DNA of 64,000 nt from Rhizophlyctis rosea (GCA_027596075.1 JADGJC010000105.1:1-64000); one strand, 5' to 3'. Shown: positions 36,515-50,051, numbered from the stretch's first letter. Program-made: numbers and translations. The notes: a model not told the origin generated them from the sequence alone.

Positions 36515-39500
36515 ATGTCTTCCGACTGGGAGAAATCTCTGGCCTCCGTAAGTGATCTTGTGTGGTGGCAATAGATTTCTGATACGACCACCAACTTACC
36601 CATCCAATATAGATAAATTACTATGCACAAAGGAAGTTGTATAACCATGTTTGCACCGTTTGTGAGAATGTCCTACAAAAGCGTGTTGCCGACCCACTGG
36701 CAGGATTTTGGAGAGCAGCTGGTCTCATCTTCCAAGGTGACCATGTTATCTCGTATGGTTGCTACTATAATCAATCTAATGCAGCCGTACCGGCAGGAAA
36801 ACATACTGAGGCTTTGCGGGAGCTGCAAGGGTTATCAAAAGAACGTGACCTGGTATTGGCGCTCCCAGTTGCAATGATATATTCCCATGAGCAGTGCACA
36901 CCCGTAGGTATGTTTGTACAAGTTCACGACGTTAAGCCCAGCTGCTGACAAGTATTTCCGCGTCCAGATCGCGAAGTAGTGGACGAGCTACAGGCTCGTC
37001 TTACCATAGAGTCTTCCGCAACATCTCTCACAATCCAGGCGTACCTACATGTCGGGCTCTTCGAGTGGCATGTGGGCAATCATGATCATGCCCGTGACTT
37101 GCTCAAAAAAGGGTTGACAGAATATCCGGACGCATTAGATCTCATGGCAGCAATGGGTTGGGTGGATCTGACCAGCGGGAAAGACGCTATCAGCAATAAG
37201 TCAAATGCGTGGTTTGATAAAGTGCTTGAGAAGAATTCACGGACTTTGGGGGTAAGATCAATGTCCTTTCCAGTCATTGACTTTTGGATTGTCCGTCTAA
37301 CCAGCCCACCCAAGGCTTTATTAGCACGGATGCAGTACCTCCGCAAAATCAAGCGGCAATTCTCCAAAGCACTTGAAATTGCGTCTCAGATCGTAGTCAT
37401 CAACCCCTCTTTCCTACCAGCATATATCGAAAGAATGTATTTATTGTTGGAGATGGAGGTCTGGGATCAGGCACTTGAGGCAGCTCAGCACTTGACTACC
37501 AAAGTCCCGGAAAGTATCGATGCATCTGCTATGTTCTGTCTGGCTGCGTTGAGCCGGGAGGGTAATTTCAACAAGGCAACACAGCTGTTGACTACGCTCA
37601 ATAAGGTACTTCAAACGATGACCAACGAACTATAAGGGGACACTTAACAACAAACTTAGTAGGTACTGCTGAAACAGGAGCCTGGAAATGCGGAAGTCTT
37701 TTCGCGAATAGCGGATCCGTTCATTCGCGTGTCCTTTCGGAATGGCAGGTACAGTCTGAAATGACAAACACAAGCTTTTGCATGATATTTGAACCCATAA
37801 TATGCAGTGTTTTGGACCAATGTGCGAAGCTGCTCGAGAAGTGCACAACATGGCAACCGGATGTGAGCAGCTACAAGACGGAATCAGCGTACATTCAGCT
37901 ATTATTGGGTGACTCTTAACTGTTATTTTCTAAAACTGTGATGTGTGATCTCATCCCACTGCAGGAAACGTGCCACGAGCTAGAGAGCTGTACAAAGCCG
38001 CATCATCCCTTGATCCACACAACATACATGCCCTGACGGGCACCATCCGGTGTCAAATATTGACAGGGCAATACGAGTCTGCAGAGGAGCAGCTGGACAT
38101 TCTGAATGAACTTCAAATGTCCATGGGTACGTGAATATTTGCATTTGTGGGTGAGTTTCCTGATCAAGCCTGATGTTCATATTTTTCACTAGGCAAATCG
38201 GCGGAAATTGCCCATCTGTCCTCCATGCTTGCGTGGTTCAAATACAAAAATGCGCAAAAGCGGCTTCAGTACCTCAAAGAGGCCATTGCCCTCCAGCTCG
38301 AAGTGATAAGAAGTGGAAAGCCAAGGTAATACGCTGGCCCTGCTGTTTTCAGTTTTTGGTCAAAACCCATCTTACCATCTTTTATAGTCTGGAATACTAC
38401 GTCCTCTGTAATCCCGATTTCCTCCTGGAAATTGCGCGCAACATTCTGGAGCATTGTCCCTCGGACCCCAAACGCAGTGCAGAGGGAGTGAGCACCGTCC
38501 TTGTAATGGCAAAGGAACTGTTGGAAGCAATTTGCCGCCTGGTTCCGGGCTGTATTGAGGCACTGTACATGCTTGCAAGAGTCAAATACCTCGCAGGAGA
38601 CAATGTTGGAGCGCAATCGAGCGCGGCGCAATGTCTGACTTTGGATGGTACCTTTGCAAAAGTGAGTCAGTGAAGGATTTCCGAAGCAGTTAACTCAACA
38701 CTGACTGGGACCTGATCATCCAGGCACACCTCCTAATGGCCGAAATCCACCTCGCCAGTGGTCGACACCAGCAAGCACTTTCCTCATTGGAAATGGCTCT
38801 CAGCGCCAGTTTCGAAATCCGCAAAGTACCTCGATTCCACTTGCTGAAAGGTCGATGTCTGAAAGCTGAGGGTCATTTCGAGGAGGCGTTGAGTACACTG
38901 AAGGCCGCGATGGAGTTACCGGGGATGAAGGAAGCTCCTCGAGGTTAGTTAGGGACTTATTATTATAGTGGCGCATGGGCTGATGCTTCGTTAGGAAATA
39001 TCCAAACAACGCCGTCGGATGATGCACCATCACTGGGAGAACGCATATCGATATATGTTGAGTTGGCAGAAACCTATAGCAAATTGAAGAACACAGTACG
39101 TCTATCCTTCTATCCAATGTTTAAACAGCAGCAAAGTTGAAAGAGCGGTGATCTCCAGGCAGAAGCTACCAAAGTTATGCAGCAAGCCCTATCCTATTTT
39201 GCAGGCACATCTGACGAAGACCGTCTGACACTGGCTAATGCGAAGCTGATGGTCGAAAGAGGGGAAGTGGATGGTGCCATTCGCGTTCTGAATAGCATGC
39301 AGCCTGATAGCAGGTGACTCAACAGTCAGTAGGGCTACGTCTTCTGTATCATACTGAAACTGTTCTTCAGGTTCTTTGTAGAGGCAAAAAGCCTCCTGGC
39401 ATCTATCTACCTGAAACACCGCCGTGATAAAAAAATGTACGCTCAGTGTTACCGAGAGATTGTCGAACGGCAACCTACAGTGGAGAATTGTTTGCTACTA

Positions 39501-41867
39501 GGAGATGCGTACATGAATATTCAAGAGGTACGTGCGCATTAGTATTGTGGCATCACCTCGCTCATGATGTATATTCTAACCACCTGTGCAGCCGGAGAAA
39601 GCTATCGCAGTTTACGAGTCAGCGTTAGACAGTAAAATTGAGGGAAGCATTTTGGCGAGTAGGCTGGGAAAAGCGTGGGTCAAGACACATGATTATGCTA
39701 AAGTAAGTGTCTGGACCCATCGATGTCAAGGAAACAATCCGCTAACCCTCACCTGATGAAAGGCCACCGCATACTACGAATCTGCCCTAGCACGTGAAGG
39801 CGCCGAACCCAGCCTGCGATATGATCTGGCCGATTTGTACAAGAAGTTGCAACAGTATGATGAAGCTCTTCGTGTCATTACTGAGGCGCTTGATCATCCG
39901 AAGGGTGTGTATAGTGTCATGGCATGAGCAGCCTACCCAAATGTCTATCCTCACTTTCCATTGAATAGCCGACTCACTAAATACAATGATGGACGACGTC
40001 AAATTCCTCAAACTCAAAGCCCAAGTGCATAAATCTCTCTCACAACCACAAGATGCATCCGCTGCTCTGTTGAAGGCAAGGGAACTGCAGACTCAGTGAG
40101 TACATCTCTGTTGGCCGCATCACTATGATGCAAATCTTAACCTTTCTTCGGGTGTTAGCATCATATCCCGAGACTTGGTTGGCTCAGATAGCAAGGCTCA
40201 GAGAGAGGTACAATCCGAGATATGCTATGAGCTGGCAGATCTGTACAATACTACAGCTCTGCGTGACACGGAGAAAGCTTTGGCGTACTTCAATGAGTCT
40301 GTTCAGAATAATGAGTACAACAAAAAGGTAAAGATGAAATTGTAGCATATGTCTCTTGATCAATGCTAACAAGAGCATCCCACAGGCCATGCTAGCCCTC
40401 GCCACCCTCCACCTAACCCGCAACGACCTAAACGCCGCCCAACTCCAATGCTCCGCCATGCTCCGCTCCGACATCGCAACCCAAGAAGCCACCATGATGC
40501 TCGCCGACATCAATTTCCGTCGGAACTCCTACGCTGCTGCTGCTTTCCATTTTCGTCAACTCCTCGAACAGGCGCCTTCGAATTATGAGGCGCTTATGAG
40601 GGTGATTGAGATGACGAGGCGGGCTGGGAAGTTGGAGGAGAGTAAGGAGTTTTTTGAGGTGGTGGAGAGGAGGCAGGGGAAGGCGGGGTTGCATGCTGGG
40701 TGGCATTTTTGTAAGGGGTTGTATGCGAGGTGAGGGTTGGGGTTTTCTTTGTTTGGTGGGGTTTGATGTTGCGGTGCCTAAACGTTAGCGATTGTTAGGT
40801 ATTCGAACAATCCAAATGATGCGCTGCGGGAGTTCAACGCTTCGCGCTGGGACGCAGAATGGGGTGAAAGGTCGCTGTATCACATGATAGAGATCTATCT
40901 GAATCCCGATAACGAAACTTTGGGTGGAGAAGCTTTGGAACAAGTCTCTGACGGCAATGCCGGCAGTGATGGAGAGGGTAAAACAGACACCGAATTGCTG
41001 GCTATTCTGAATGCCGACAAGCTGCTGAAGGTATATTATAGGTTTTTGAATCTGCGTGTGAACATTTACTTTGGTAACTGATTGGGAACATTGCAGGAAC
41101 TGCCGCAAAACCCCAAATCACTCCGCACTCAAACTCTGGAGGCACACGCATTGATGGCTACAAAACAAAAGTCCGAGATTGACAGAGCGATACATCGGTT
41201 CACTGAAATTTTGAATGTTGAAAGAGACTATGTGCCCGCTCTTCTGGTGCGTTGAGTGGGCTGCCTATTGATACAGGGACTAAATATGAGAAAAACATCA
41301 CACTCATTATCATTTCGCACATCAGGGAATGGCCGTCGGATACATGCTCCTGAAGCAACCCCCAAAAGCCCGCAACCAACTCAAGCGGATCTCCAAAATG
41401 GAATGGACGAGCGAGCTGGCGGACGACTTTGAACGGAGTTGGCTGTTGTTGGCGGATATCTATATTCAGGTCAGTCAAGGTCCTGCGAATCACGCGTAGC
41501 ATGGTTTGCCAACATCGCTTCCAAAAAAACATCCAAACAGGGCGGAAAGTTCGACCTCGCTACCGAACTCCTAAAACGCTGTCTAAACTACAACCGCTCC
41601 TGCGCCAAAGCCTGGGAGTATCTAGGCCACATCATGGAAAAGGAAGCTTCCTACAAAGATGCTGCCGAGAATTACGAGACGGCATGGAGGTTGGAGGGAG
41701 AGACCAATGCGGCTATGGGCTTCAAGTTGGCGTTCAACCATTTGAAGGCAAAGAAATTCGTTGAGGCGATTGATGTTTGCCATAAGGTTTTGGGGATGTA
41801 TCCGGATTATCCGAAGATGAGGAAGGATATTTTGGAGAGGGCGAGGACTGGGTTGAGGTTTCCGTGA
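36515..41867 (+). CDS. IFT139: Intraflagellar transport protein IFT139 (TTC21B)
   Basis: IFT139 is the large TPR subunit of the IFT-A complex, which carries cargo back from the flagellar tip and admits membrane proteins. Twenty-three exons with consistent phases give 1325 residues, close to animal TTC21B (about 1316). TPR-like helices run the whole length. Diagnostic parts are [13 protein letters not shown] (exon 2), [11 protein letters not shown] (exon 10), [22 protein letters not shown] (exons 19-20, in two stretches) and the C-terminal [18 protein letters not shown], then [13 protein letters not shown]. The last matches the animal C-terminus nearly residue for residue. First and last exons are 36515-36547 and 41541-41867. 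No frame break was found. Its presence shows the organism builds a flagellum by IFT, i.e. makes zoospores. Confidence 0.96.
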
Positions 41868-42229
41868 TGTATTATTGTAGTGGCGAAAACCTGAGCATCC
41901 TTCTAGTTGTGATGTATCCAATCATCAACTTCATATTGAAATGGATCAGCTAGAGGGATTTGAATTGTAAACATGTCCCGCTGTTCATAACAGGAAACAT
42001 TCTTCCGAGATTGATAAATTTTGCAATTGCCATGGATGACTCACACCAAGCCTGACGACACCTTAGTGAGCAATCAAGAAGAAATAAAGGCACTGGGGCC
42101 ACTAAGGACATTTACAAGCTTTCCATTTCGGAATGCGACAACTGTACATGCAATAACACTACATACAAACTCGACAGAGGGCTGACTTCTGTTACCGCCT
42201 CATGTCAAGATACCAACCGGTCCACGAGC
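41868..42229. other. Convergent intergenic region, IFT139 / VAMP
   Basis: 362 bp between facing stop codons; shared 3' UTR space. Nothing else recognised. Confidence 0.4.
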
Positions 42230-42998
42230 TCAGGCCGACGGCGAAGGTGCTGGGGCGGAAGAATCGGAATCATGGTTCTTGTTGTGTTGAACCACGCTCA
42301 CTGGATGCGAGAAATCATTAGCAATCCCTCGCCGTTTGACATTGACAAATGCCGCTTACCGATGATGATGATGATGATCACGGAAACGATGGCGGCCTGA
42401 TGGAAGAGAGGTCAGCAAAGTCTTGCGACGACGAGAAAGGGTATGCAACCACATCCATAATGTATTCATTTGTCGCTTACCAAAATCAACTTCATTTTCA
42501 CGTCCTTCCACCACATTTGCTTTCGCACCCTATTTGCGCCTCTCCGGAATTGCATTGAGCTCTGTTGCCATCGATGATAAACGATCAGCTTGGAGTCACA
42601 CACATCATGGGTATTCGTCTATACCTGTTGAAGATCCTCTGGAAGAACTACGTGAGCAGGTCGAAAGGGGTTTGTTTATTTACCGAGACATTGTTTACCT
42701 GTCTTGTTGTTCAATGTGTCCAGCTGCTCGCCTCGGGCCATCACTTTGTGGATGTTTTCTGTCAAAGTCAGGGGAAATGGAGATGAGTCTCGTATTCACA
42801 CCATACACCACTTGCCCTGTGACAACAGTGCGCTAGGTCCAGGGGAACATTGGTCCCTAATGCAGAGTGGCAAAGCGGCTCTCCATTGGCAGATAGGGGA
42901 CACACAGTATCTTCGACTGACAAACCTTGCATTATTCCCACGACCTCGTCGACCTGCTGCTGGACAGCAGCCGTTTTGTTTGGTTGTTGCCCCGACAT
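42230..42998 (-). CDS. Synaptobrevin/VAMP R-SNARE (Snc-like)
   Basis: R-SNARE for fusion of secretory or endosomal vesicles with the plasma membrane. Six exons: 42998-42926, 42758-42699, 42647-42625, 42561-42481, 42396-42360 and 42300-42230; 114 residues. The SNARE helix begins [20 protein letters not shown] (the central Arg of the zero layer falls in [10 protein letters not shown]). It continues through [20 protein letters not shown] to the membrane anchor [21 protein letters not shown] short tail, [18 protein letters not shown], follows the anchor, unlike most Snc proteins, which end right after it. Exon 3 is only 23 nt, and its VLPEDLQQ differs from the usual DNL(A)xxA segment; it is the least secure part. 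Most of the gene is invisible to long-ORF scanning. Confidence 0.93.
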
Positions 42999-43408
42999 TT
43001 TAATAGGGTGTAATTTGGAGGACCAAGTTTCTGAGGTTTTGACTTTGCGGAAGCAGCGAGATGGAGTACGACAATAAGGACTGGTTGTGGGAACCACTAG
43101 AAGATTTTAGCAAAGTGTTTGCACAATATGAGAAAGAAAGTGTTTGAGTGTGAGAAGAATCGCGAGAATGGGGACAAACTTCGGCACTTGGGAAAAGGCT
43201 CTCGAGTCTCGAGTGTCGTGGACATCCCGGCCATCCAAATGCAGGGGTTGCGCGTCATCACAGGCGCACATGTTAGCGGTTTGTGTAACAACAACTTATG
43301 AAATTGACGCCACCCCGCAGACTTCATCTTCTTCAAAGTTCAAACCTGCTGCGCACTTCCGTTTGTTGCACTTCTCGATCCCACTCCCTATCCTGACCAG
43401 ACTACTGT
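42999..43408. promoter_or_regulatory. Divergent intergenic region, VAMP / STN1
   Basis: 410 bp between outward starts. Open frames crossing it are not conserved. No other feature seen. Confidence 0.45.
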
Positions 43409-44893
43409 ATGTCATCTCTCACCTCCGTAGCAAACTTCTCCTTCATAGGGTTAGACCCGCTATTCTGGACGCACTGCAAACTATCAGTGTCCGACATCCT
43501 ACACTTATCGCCGCACCCAGTTTCACCAGGTTGCTGCCAAATGTCTGTCCCAGTATCTTTGAAGAGTCGCGACTCATTCAGAAAGAGCAACAGATATCTA
43601 TCAGTTCAACGAGCGTCCCATCCGCGGAGTTGACATAACCGGCGTGATCACCAGAAAGGATGAGACGACAAACTTTGTTACCTACTCTGGTGCGCAAAAA
43701 TGGCAGCGGTGACGCCTCCGTTTGTTTACTTTCCGCAGAAAAATAGCATCCCAACATATTGCCCTAAAATTACAATGCACCGCAAACAACAGTTGACGAT
43801 GGCACTGGCTGCATCCCCTGCATACATTGGTTCCCCCGTGCCGAGCGCTTCGTCTCTGACCGTCAAACACTGCACTTGGGACAACTTGTAAGAGTCTTTG
43901 GAAGAGTGAACGACTTTCGGGATGCGCGTCAAATCATCATTCGTAATATCGGTGTGTGTACCGTCTGCTTTACACCGTGACCCTCGCAAAATGTACATTG
44001 ACACAATTTGGCATCATGCAAAGCCGTCGAGACGGATCCGAACGTGGAAGTCTTACGATGGCTTGAGGTCATGAATCTGCGAATGACGACCTACAAAACA
44101 CCCATCCGCTTATCTGACAAAACGAAGAACGAGATTCTTGATCGCCGAAGCAAACCCACAGACGCACCATCTGAAGAGCGAGAAGTACGTTAACATGCCA
44201 GCCATTTGAGCTTCACCAGTAACTCATCTCAAATGCTTCATTTGCCCCGAAAAGTACCCACAACTAGTCACAGAACTCTCCACTTCACCCACCCCCATCA
44301 ACGAAGACAACTTCAAACTCCTCATCCGCCAATGGATAAAACACAACGGTTACACAACCTTCTCCTTCCCAACACTCTCCTCAGTCCCAGAAATCACGCA
44401 AGTCGCCAAACGCGTCTTAGTTGACCAGGTGCGACGCATTTCTCACCCCCTTCACATCGTACATTCATCTTACATCCCCAATAGTACCAAGCAACAGACA
44501 TCACACCAAGCAGACTAACAGCGCTCTTCAATCGCGTGTTAACAAAGCTCCAGAAAGAAGGAGAGATATTCGTACTGGACGAAGATTCGTTTGAAGTAAT
44601 CAACCACTACGCAAACCTTGGTATGGCACTGTTGTCCATCATCAAGGAGGAAACGATCAGATTGGAGGATCCGACAGGTGAGTTGTCATCATCAAAGTCC
44701 GCCCTCTCGCCCCCTATTGACCTTGCACCTCACAGCCGGCATCCCAACACACTACGCCATAGTCCGCATAAAAGACTGGCAAAAGGAACGCTTCAAACAC
44801 GTCAAATCATCATCCATCATCCAATCATTGGGACTTTTAGTAGATTCCAGCGACATCTATGAGGTCAACAAAGGAGAGTATCGGAGTTTTTGA
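43409..44893 (+). CDS. STN1: CST telomere-capping complex subunit STN1
   Basis: Stn1 binds telomeric single-stranded DNA with Ten1/Ctc1 and recruits polymerase alpha-primase. Seven exons: 43409-43529, 43582-43689, 43793-43951, 44024-44184, 44255-44428, 44485-44677 and 44736-44893; 357 residues (human STN1 is 368). The N-terminal GLDPLFWTHCKLSVSDIL leads into an OB fold. The OB fold has FNERPIRGVDITGVI, VDDGTGCIPCIHWFPRAE, LHLGQLVRVFGRV and VEVLRWLEVMNL, matching human STN1 in order and spacing. The C-terminal winged-helix part has LQKEGEIFVLDEDSF, IKEETIR and DIYEVNKGEYRSF. Exon 1's donor (GTTGCT) is weak but gives the right frame; exon 5 contains no ATG. The call rests on several collinear blocks rather than one strong motif. 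Confidence 0.9.
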
Positions 44894-45085
44894 TGTGTAC
44901 TTACAAATCTATCATTCTGTTTTTTCCCCGTTCGTCGTTCCGACAATATACCCTAGAATACAAATGGCACAAGCCGCTAACTGATTGAAGGGACTTGCTT
45001 CTTTAAACCTGGGACTGATCCTATCTATCACCACAAAAGCTACCTATCAAGCGGGTCCGATACGATATCTGAGAATGCACACGCT

Positions 45086-48000
45086 CTATGCTGGTTCTGT
45101 GTAATTTGCTGGGAAAAGCCCTTTCCTTCCCTTCACTGTTCCTGTCCACCAGCCCTCGTCCTCTGCAAATAATGAGTTCAATACAAGCATAATGGCAACG
45201 GATCGCAGTCTTGTCTTACCTTTGCTAACTATCGCAATGATGTCTCCCGCCTTGAAGGATAGTTCGTCGGCTTCGCTCGCCTCGTAGTCCTGCATGTGAT
45301 ACTTAGGGAAAAGATCCGTTCCGAAAAGGAGCATCAATGCACGTACATATAAAGCTCTGCACTGAGGCATCTTCTTTGCAGGCGGCGGCGGCGGAGGTCG
45401 TTTCTTCGCAGCAGGCGACGTGCTTCCAACCGGAACAGCGGCCGGTCCTGGCGGTCGGAACGCGGCAGCTTGCGCCGCAACACCTTGATGTACTGGCGCT
45501 TGGTTGAATGCGCGATTCTGAACACCATTACTGATACCACCGGTACGACCAGCCCCAGCGCCCCGATTTGATTGAACGAAAGATCCGGCGTTCGGCCGCG
45601 AGTCCTTCGGCAGGCCCGCGGCAACCCGCACCTCTGTGGCTTTCCCACTGTTTTTGACTTGAGGCATGCGGGCGTTTGCGTCCGTGATGAAGTTGAGTGC
45701 AAGGGTACCGCCGCTTTGCCAGGTCGTCTTCTTGACGGAATATTTGATTCTGCAGGCGTAACAATTGCGGTCAACAAACGCATAAAGCCGCAGATTCTCA
45801 TATGTCAACTTACGAATCAACAAAGTTCACCGTCAATTGTCGGCTCGTGGCTGCTAGGTACTTTTCGCTGCACAAGATGTCAGACGTTATTGATGCGGAA
45901 GGCAAATTCCATGCGCTGTTAGCATACCTCAGTACGGTTATGAGTTCGGTCTTGAATATACATTCAAACACGTTATCAAACTCAGACGGGATGTGCAATA
46001 CAAAGAAGTCATCGGCCTTGGTACTGCTCACACGTCAGTTGACTGGCCCTCACCATATTGCAAAACTTCATCCCAAACCTTAGAGAAACCGATTGGATTT
46101 CAGAAAACTGAAGCTTGCGCTTGATAGCCTTCACAAGCTTCCCTTTATTCGGGCCGTTCTTCTCCTTCTCAGCGCCAACCAGGATCACAGCTGTTTCAGT
46201 GATCAGGAGCTCCCGCTGGGTGGGTTTGAACTTCCGATCATATTTGGTGACCTGCGCCGCGAATGAGACCTTCTCGTTTTTCCCTGGAAGGCAAAAACTT
46301 CAATAAAGAGCGTAATCACAAACATCGAACAACGCACTCACCAACAAGCGCCTTCAAAACCGGATTATCCAAATAATTCAAATAATCCCCCAAAAACTCC
46401 CGGTTCAAACTAAACCTCTTCCTCTCCTTCTTCCCATACACAACGTCCGCCGCCTTCTTCCGCAACTCCAAGAAGTACTTCCGACTCTTCCACCGCCGGT
46501 ACGCCCGCTGGATGACCTTCGCGTACCCGTGGAACTTTCGATCCCGTTGCTCTTCCAACAAGAACAGGGATTCCGGCGATTTGACAAAAATCTTCGTCCT
46601 GCCCATTTGCCATTCCTTCGAGTCCATGTCCACCGATTGCATGATGATTTTGATGCCTTGGTGTGGATCGCCGTGCCAGGCAGGCCACGTCTCTTTTGTT
46701 AAGATGGCAAATCTGAGACCAAACGTGAGAATGAGCGTATATATGATCATTCGTGGCACGATACATACCTTCGCAAGAACTTCTCAAAGGTATTTCTGTA
46801 ACAGAAACCTGCTCGTCGAACTCTGATGTTTTCCTTCAAGTTGAGGTATCGCACTTGATGCTCAACCCTGTAAAGCACCGTCAATGCAAGTCCGGAAGAC
46901 GCGATCGCACATAACCATACCGTTTGAAATCCCAATCTTTAGGTTTTTTGGACTCGTTCGGCTTGATACATCTATGTCCAATGAGTGAGCCTTTGCCCCA
47001 CACGCAACGCACATTGCCGTCGCTTACCTCACGTATGAAGGTGTGCAACGCATGAGAGTCTCCACAAGATCTTGAGATTGATTCTGTTTGGCCGGAATTA
47101 GTCACCTGAAACAAGTTTGTGCATACGAGACGCGCGTACCTTAATCTTGTGAGAGACAGTAGTTGGTCGCTTCCGATCGGAGTCATCGATCTCTTCAGGG
47201 AACAAAGCTCTGATGAAGGGGCTATGATACCAACCGTTAATGTCAGTCGCCCGGAACATTTTGAAAAGAGAAGAACTCTTCCAGCAACACAACGTACTTC
47301 GTGGTACTCTGCATCAACTGCACAAGATCCTTGAACAATGTATCCTTATTCGATTCCGTGAAGCCTTGGCAGTCATATGTGACAGAGCCGGCATAATGGT
47401 GAACGATGAATTGTGTTTGAAGTCCTTGATAATGCTGAGGAAAGGATGAAAATTGGGTCTCATCGACGCTGCACAATGGTTCCTTTTACCTTGTTATTCC
47501 CACAAGCCGAATCCGCCTTCTGTACGAACTTCTCATCGGCACCCTCAGATTGTGCGTGCATCGTGAAGCATACATCGTCCAAGACTATATGCAAAATTCA
47601 GAATGGTTTTCCCAATCACAATCGGCATACAGATCATACCAGCCATCAGTCCGGGAGGTCTCTGAGAGTATCGTTCAGCCTTTGTGATGCTTTCAAATAA
47701 GAGCGAACGCGCTTACCTTGCTTTCAATCAAATCGACCACAACTTTGTTGTTGAAATAGTCAATTGGGGTCCACTGAATTCCTTCAGCTTGATACTCTTC
47801 CTGTATGGTCACTCGGCTTAGTCATCGCTCCGCAACAATCTCCGCAACAATCTGAGATGCAAGTGCGAACCTGTTCAGACTTCAGTGTCAGCTCAATGAA
47901 AATTTGCTGCAGTCTCTCATTGACGTAGTTGATGCAGAATTGCTCGAATCCGTTTTTCTATTTGATGCAAATGCTCAGCCGTGCTGCATATGTTACATTG

Positions 48001-50051
48001 CAAGCGCCGTACTTGCCTCGAAAATCTATACGGGAATGGGTGAGTAACGGGAAACAATGCACATAAGCAATGTGGCGCTACCTCGAAACCGAAAATATCC
48101 AAAACTCCCAAACATAGCGTTGAGGTATTGCGTAATCCTGCAGCCAAGCTTGCCATCGCCGAATTCACTGCTTGCACAATCCAGTCAAAGGTGCGGCTGT
48201 AAAGGGCCTGAAAAGCGCTTTGAGCAATTCGCACTTTTGAAATCTGTGTCAGCGAAGCTTACTTTGGCGAGCGCGTCACGAGTACCCTGAGCCTGTTCCA
48301 AATTCATCGGCACGTTGTAGGACGATGATCGCTTCCCGAAACCTCCGGTCGTCATGATACGACTGCATCGATATTTGTTACCGGCCAATTCCACATAAGA
48401 TATGTCCTTCCATACACATACCTGGTCAACTTTGCCTGAAGCAGCTCTTCCGAAACCCCCTGTTTCGAATAATGTTAACTACGGAATGGACGCGTCAGGG
48501 TGAGACGCCTTACCAATAGATATGCGGGGAACGCCAGCGCCTGAGGATCCGCCACCTTCGCATCATTACCCTCCTCCACGAAAGCGATATTGCCCAAGTG
48601 CAGGATACCAGCAACGATCTGGAAGACAGCCAGTCTGTCCGCGTCCGATATTTGGCACACGTTCATTGCCTGCTTCACCGCCTGGTACTCCGCCACGTCG
48701 TCGATTCCGTCCGCATGGTATTCCCCACTGACGTTAAGGTAATGGAAATACTTCGGGTCCATTATTCCCAACTGTTCTTTATCCTCTGCTGTGGCACTTT
48801 TCGTCATCAGATAGAAAATGTGGAAGTTCCTTTCGCCAACACCAGGCCCCACAACACGAGACTAATGGGAAAGTCTTAGTGGTCTCGATGTCTAAACCTT
48901 CAAATGGAGGAAACAGCGCACCTTCTCTAGCAGGAAATTTGAAATCTTTCCTCCACTTGGAGCTCCGCCTTTGCTGAAATTGATTTCGAAATACTTTCCC
49001 TGAAATCACATGGTCAGCTAAATACATTATCAGATTCAAGAGTTGTCAACTTGGCACATACGAATCGGCTGGAGTTGTTGTTTCGCAGAGTCTTGGCGTT
49101 GCCAAAGGCTTCCAATAGCGGATTTGATTCAAGAATGATCCGTTTCACTTCCTCTACCACGTTGTTCATAGCCCCTCCCTTGCCTGATACTGCTGCGATG
49201 TAGTTCCTGAAAACAACAGTGAGCGTTCCGATATGAGCAACCCATCTTTCGTTAAGACTTCATTCCATACATGATCAATTTGGCGGATTCCGTTTTGCCT
49301 GGAATCGTGTTATGTCAGATCTTCGCTCTCATCAGTAATAGAAGTTCTAATCACCTGCGCCACTTTCTCCACTATTGGCATCATACCACGAAGATTAGTG
49401 ATGACCTAAGTTATTGGTATAATTCTTGACAGTACCTGATGATGACACACTGGTTCTCTTCGTCTGTGATCATGCTCTGAAACCTACAAATCGGAATACT
49501 TCAGGACGTAATTCATATATCGGCAGACGCATCATTTCTCACATTTTATCTGCTACTGCGTAGATATGCGGTGGTTGTTCGTGCGATTGTACTCCATGAT
49601 ATTGTTCTGCAATCTGAAGATGAGCACGAGCATTTGGATGGATTACATTCAAACCCACCGATCTCTTTCTCAGTGAAGTATGGGAGTCGCTTATAAGGAT
49701 TGACTGCAAGTGGGTGAGCTCGACGCGTCACAGCCAACCAAACACTGGAATCTGCTCACCGGCAACTAGTGTTGGGCCTATATATGTGAACATAAGGTCC
49801 CCTTGAATTCTGTATGACGGCAAACAATCTTAGCGTCATAAAAGTCTTCACAACACGGCACTGCACAGGCGTACCGTTTTCGCAAGTTATCCGTGATTTG
49901 GTCGTCAGTGACCTTCGTCAACAACACCATGTCCTCCACTCCCTAGCAGATATTGAGCAGGGGTTGTTCAGTTTGCCAAGCCAGCCAGTAGCTTTATGGT
50001 AAGTTGACATACATTCTGGCCGGCGTTTTTCGACGACCATTGGAAGGCCAT
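45086..50051 (-). CDS. Class I myosin with C-terminal SH3 (Myo3/5-like)
   Basis: Actin motor of endocytic patches. More than twenty exons were joined from ATG 50051 (exon 1: 50051-50013) to the stop at 45086. The motor domain has [21 protein letters not shown]-loop GESGAGKTESAK, switch [31 protein letters not shown] and [14 protein letters not shown]. An IQ-type neck follows ([15 protein letters not shown]). The TH1 tail contains [15 protein letters not shown] and [19 protein letters not shown] Gly/Ala/Pro/Gln-rich TH2-like stretch and [10 protein letters not shown] lead into the SH3 domain ([32 protein letters not shown]). The protein ends TEPA just after the SH3, so the acidic Arp2/3-binding tail of yeast Myo3/5 is absent. 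Otherwise complete. Confidence 0.95.

Noticed and set aside
42361..42382. GATGAT microsatellite-like run
   Set aside because: It is the antisense of the ATC codons coding the Ile-rich membrane anchor of the VAMP gene, so it is coding rather than a free repeat.
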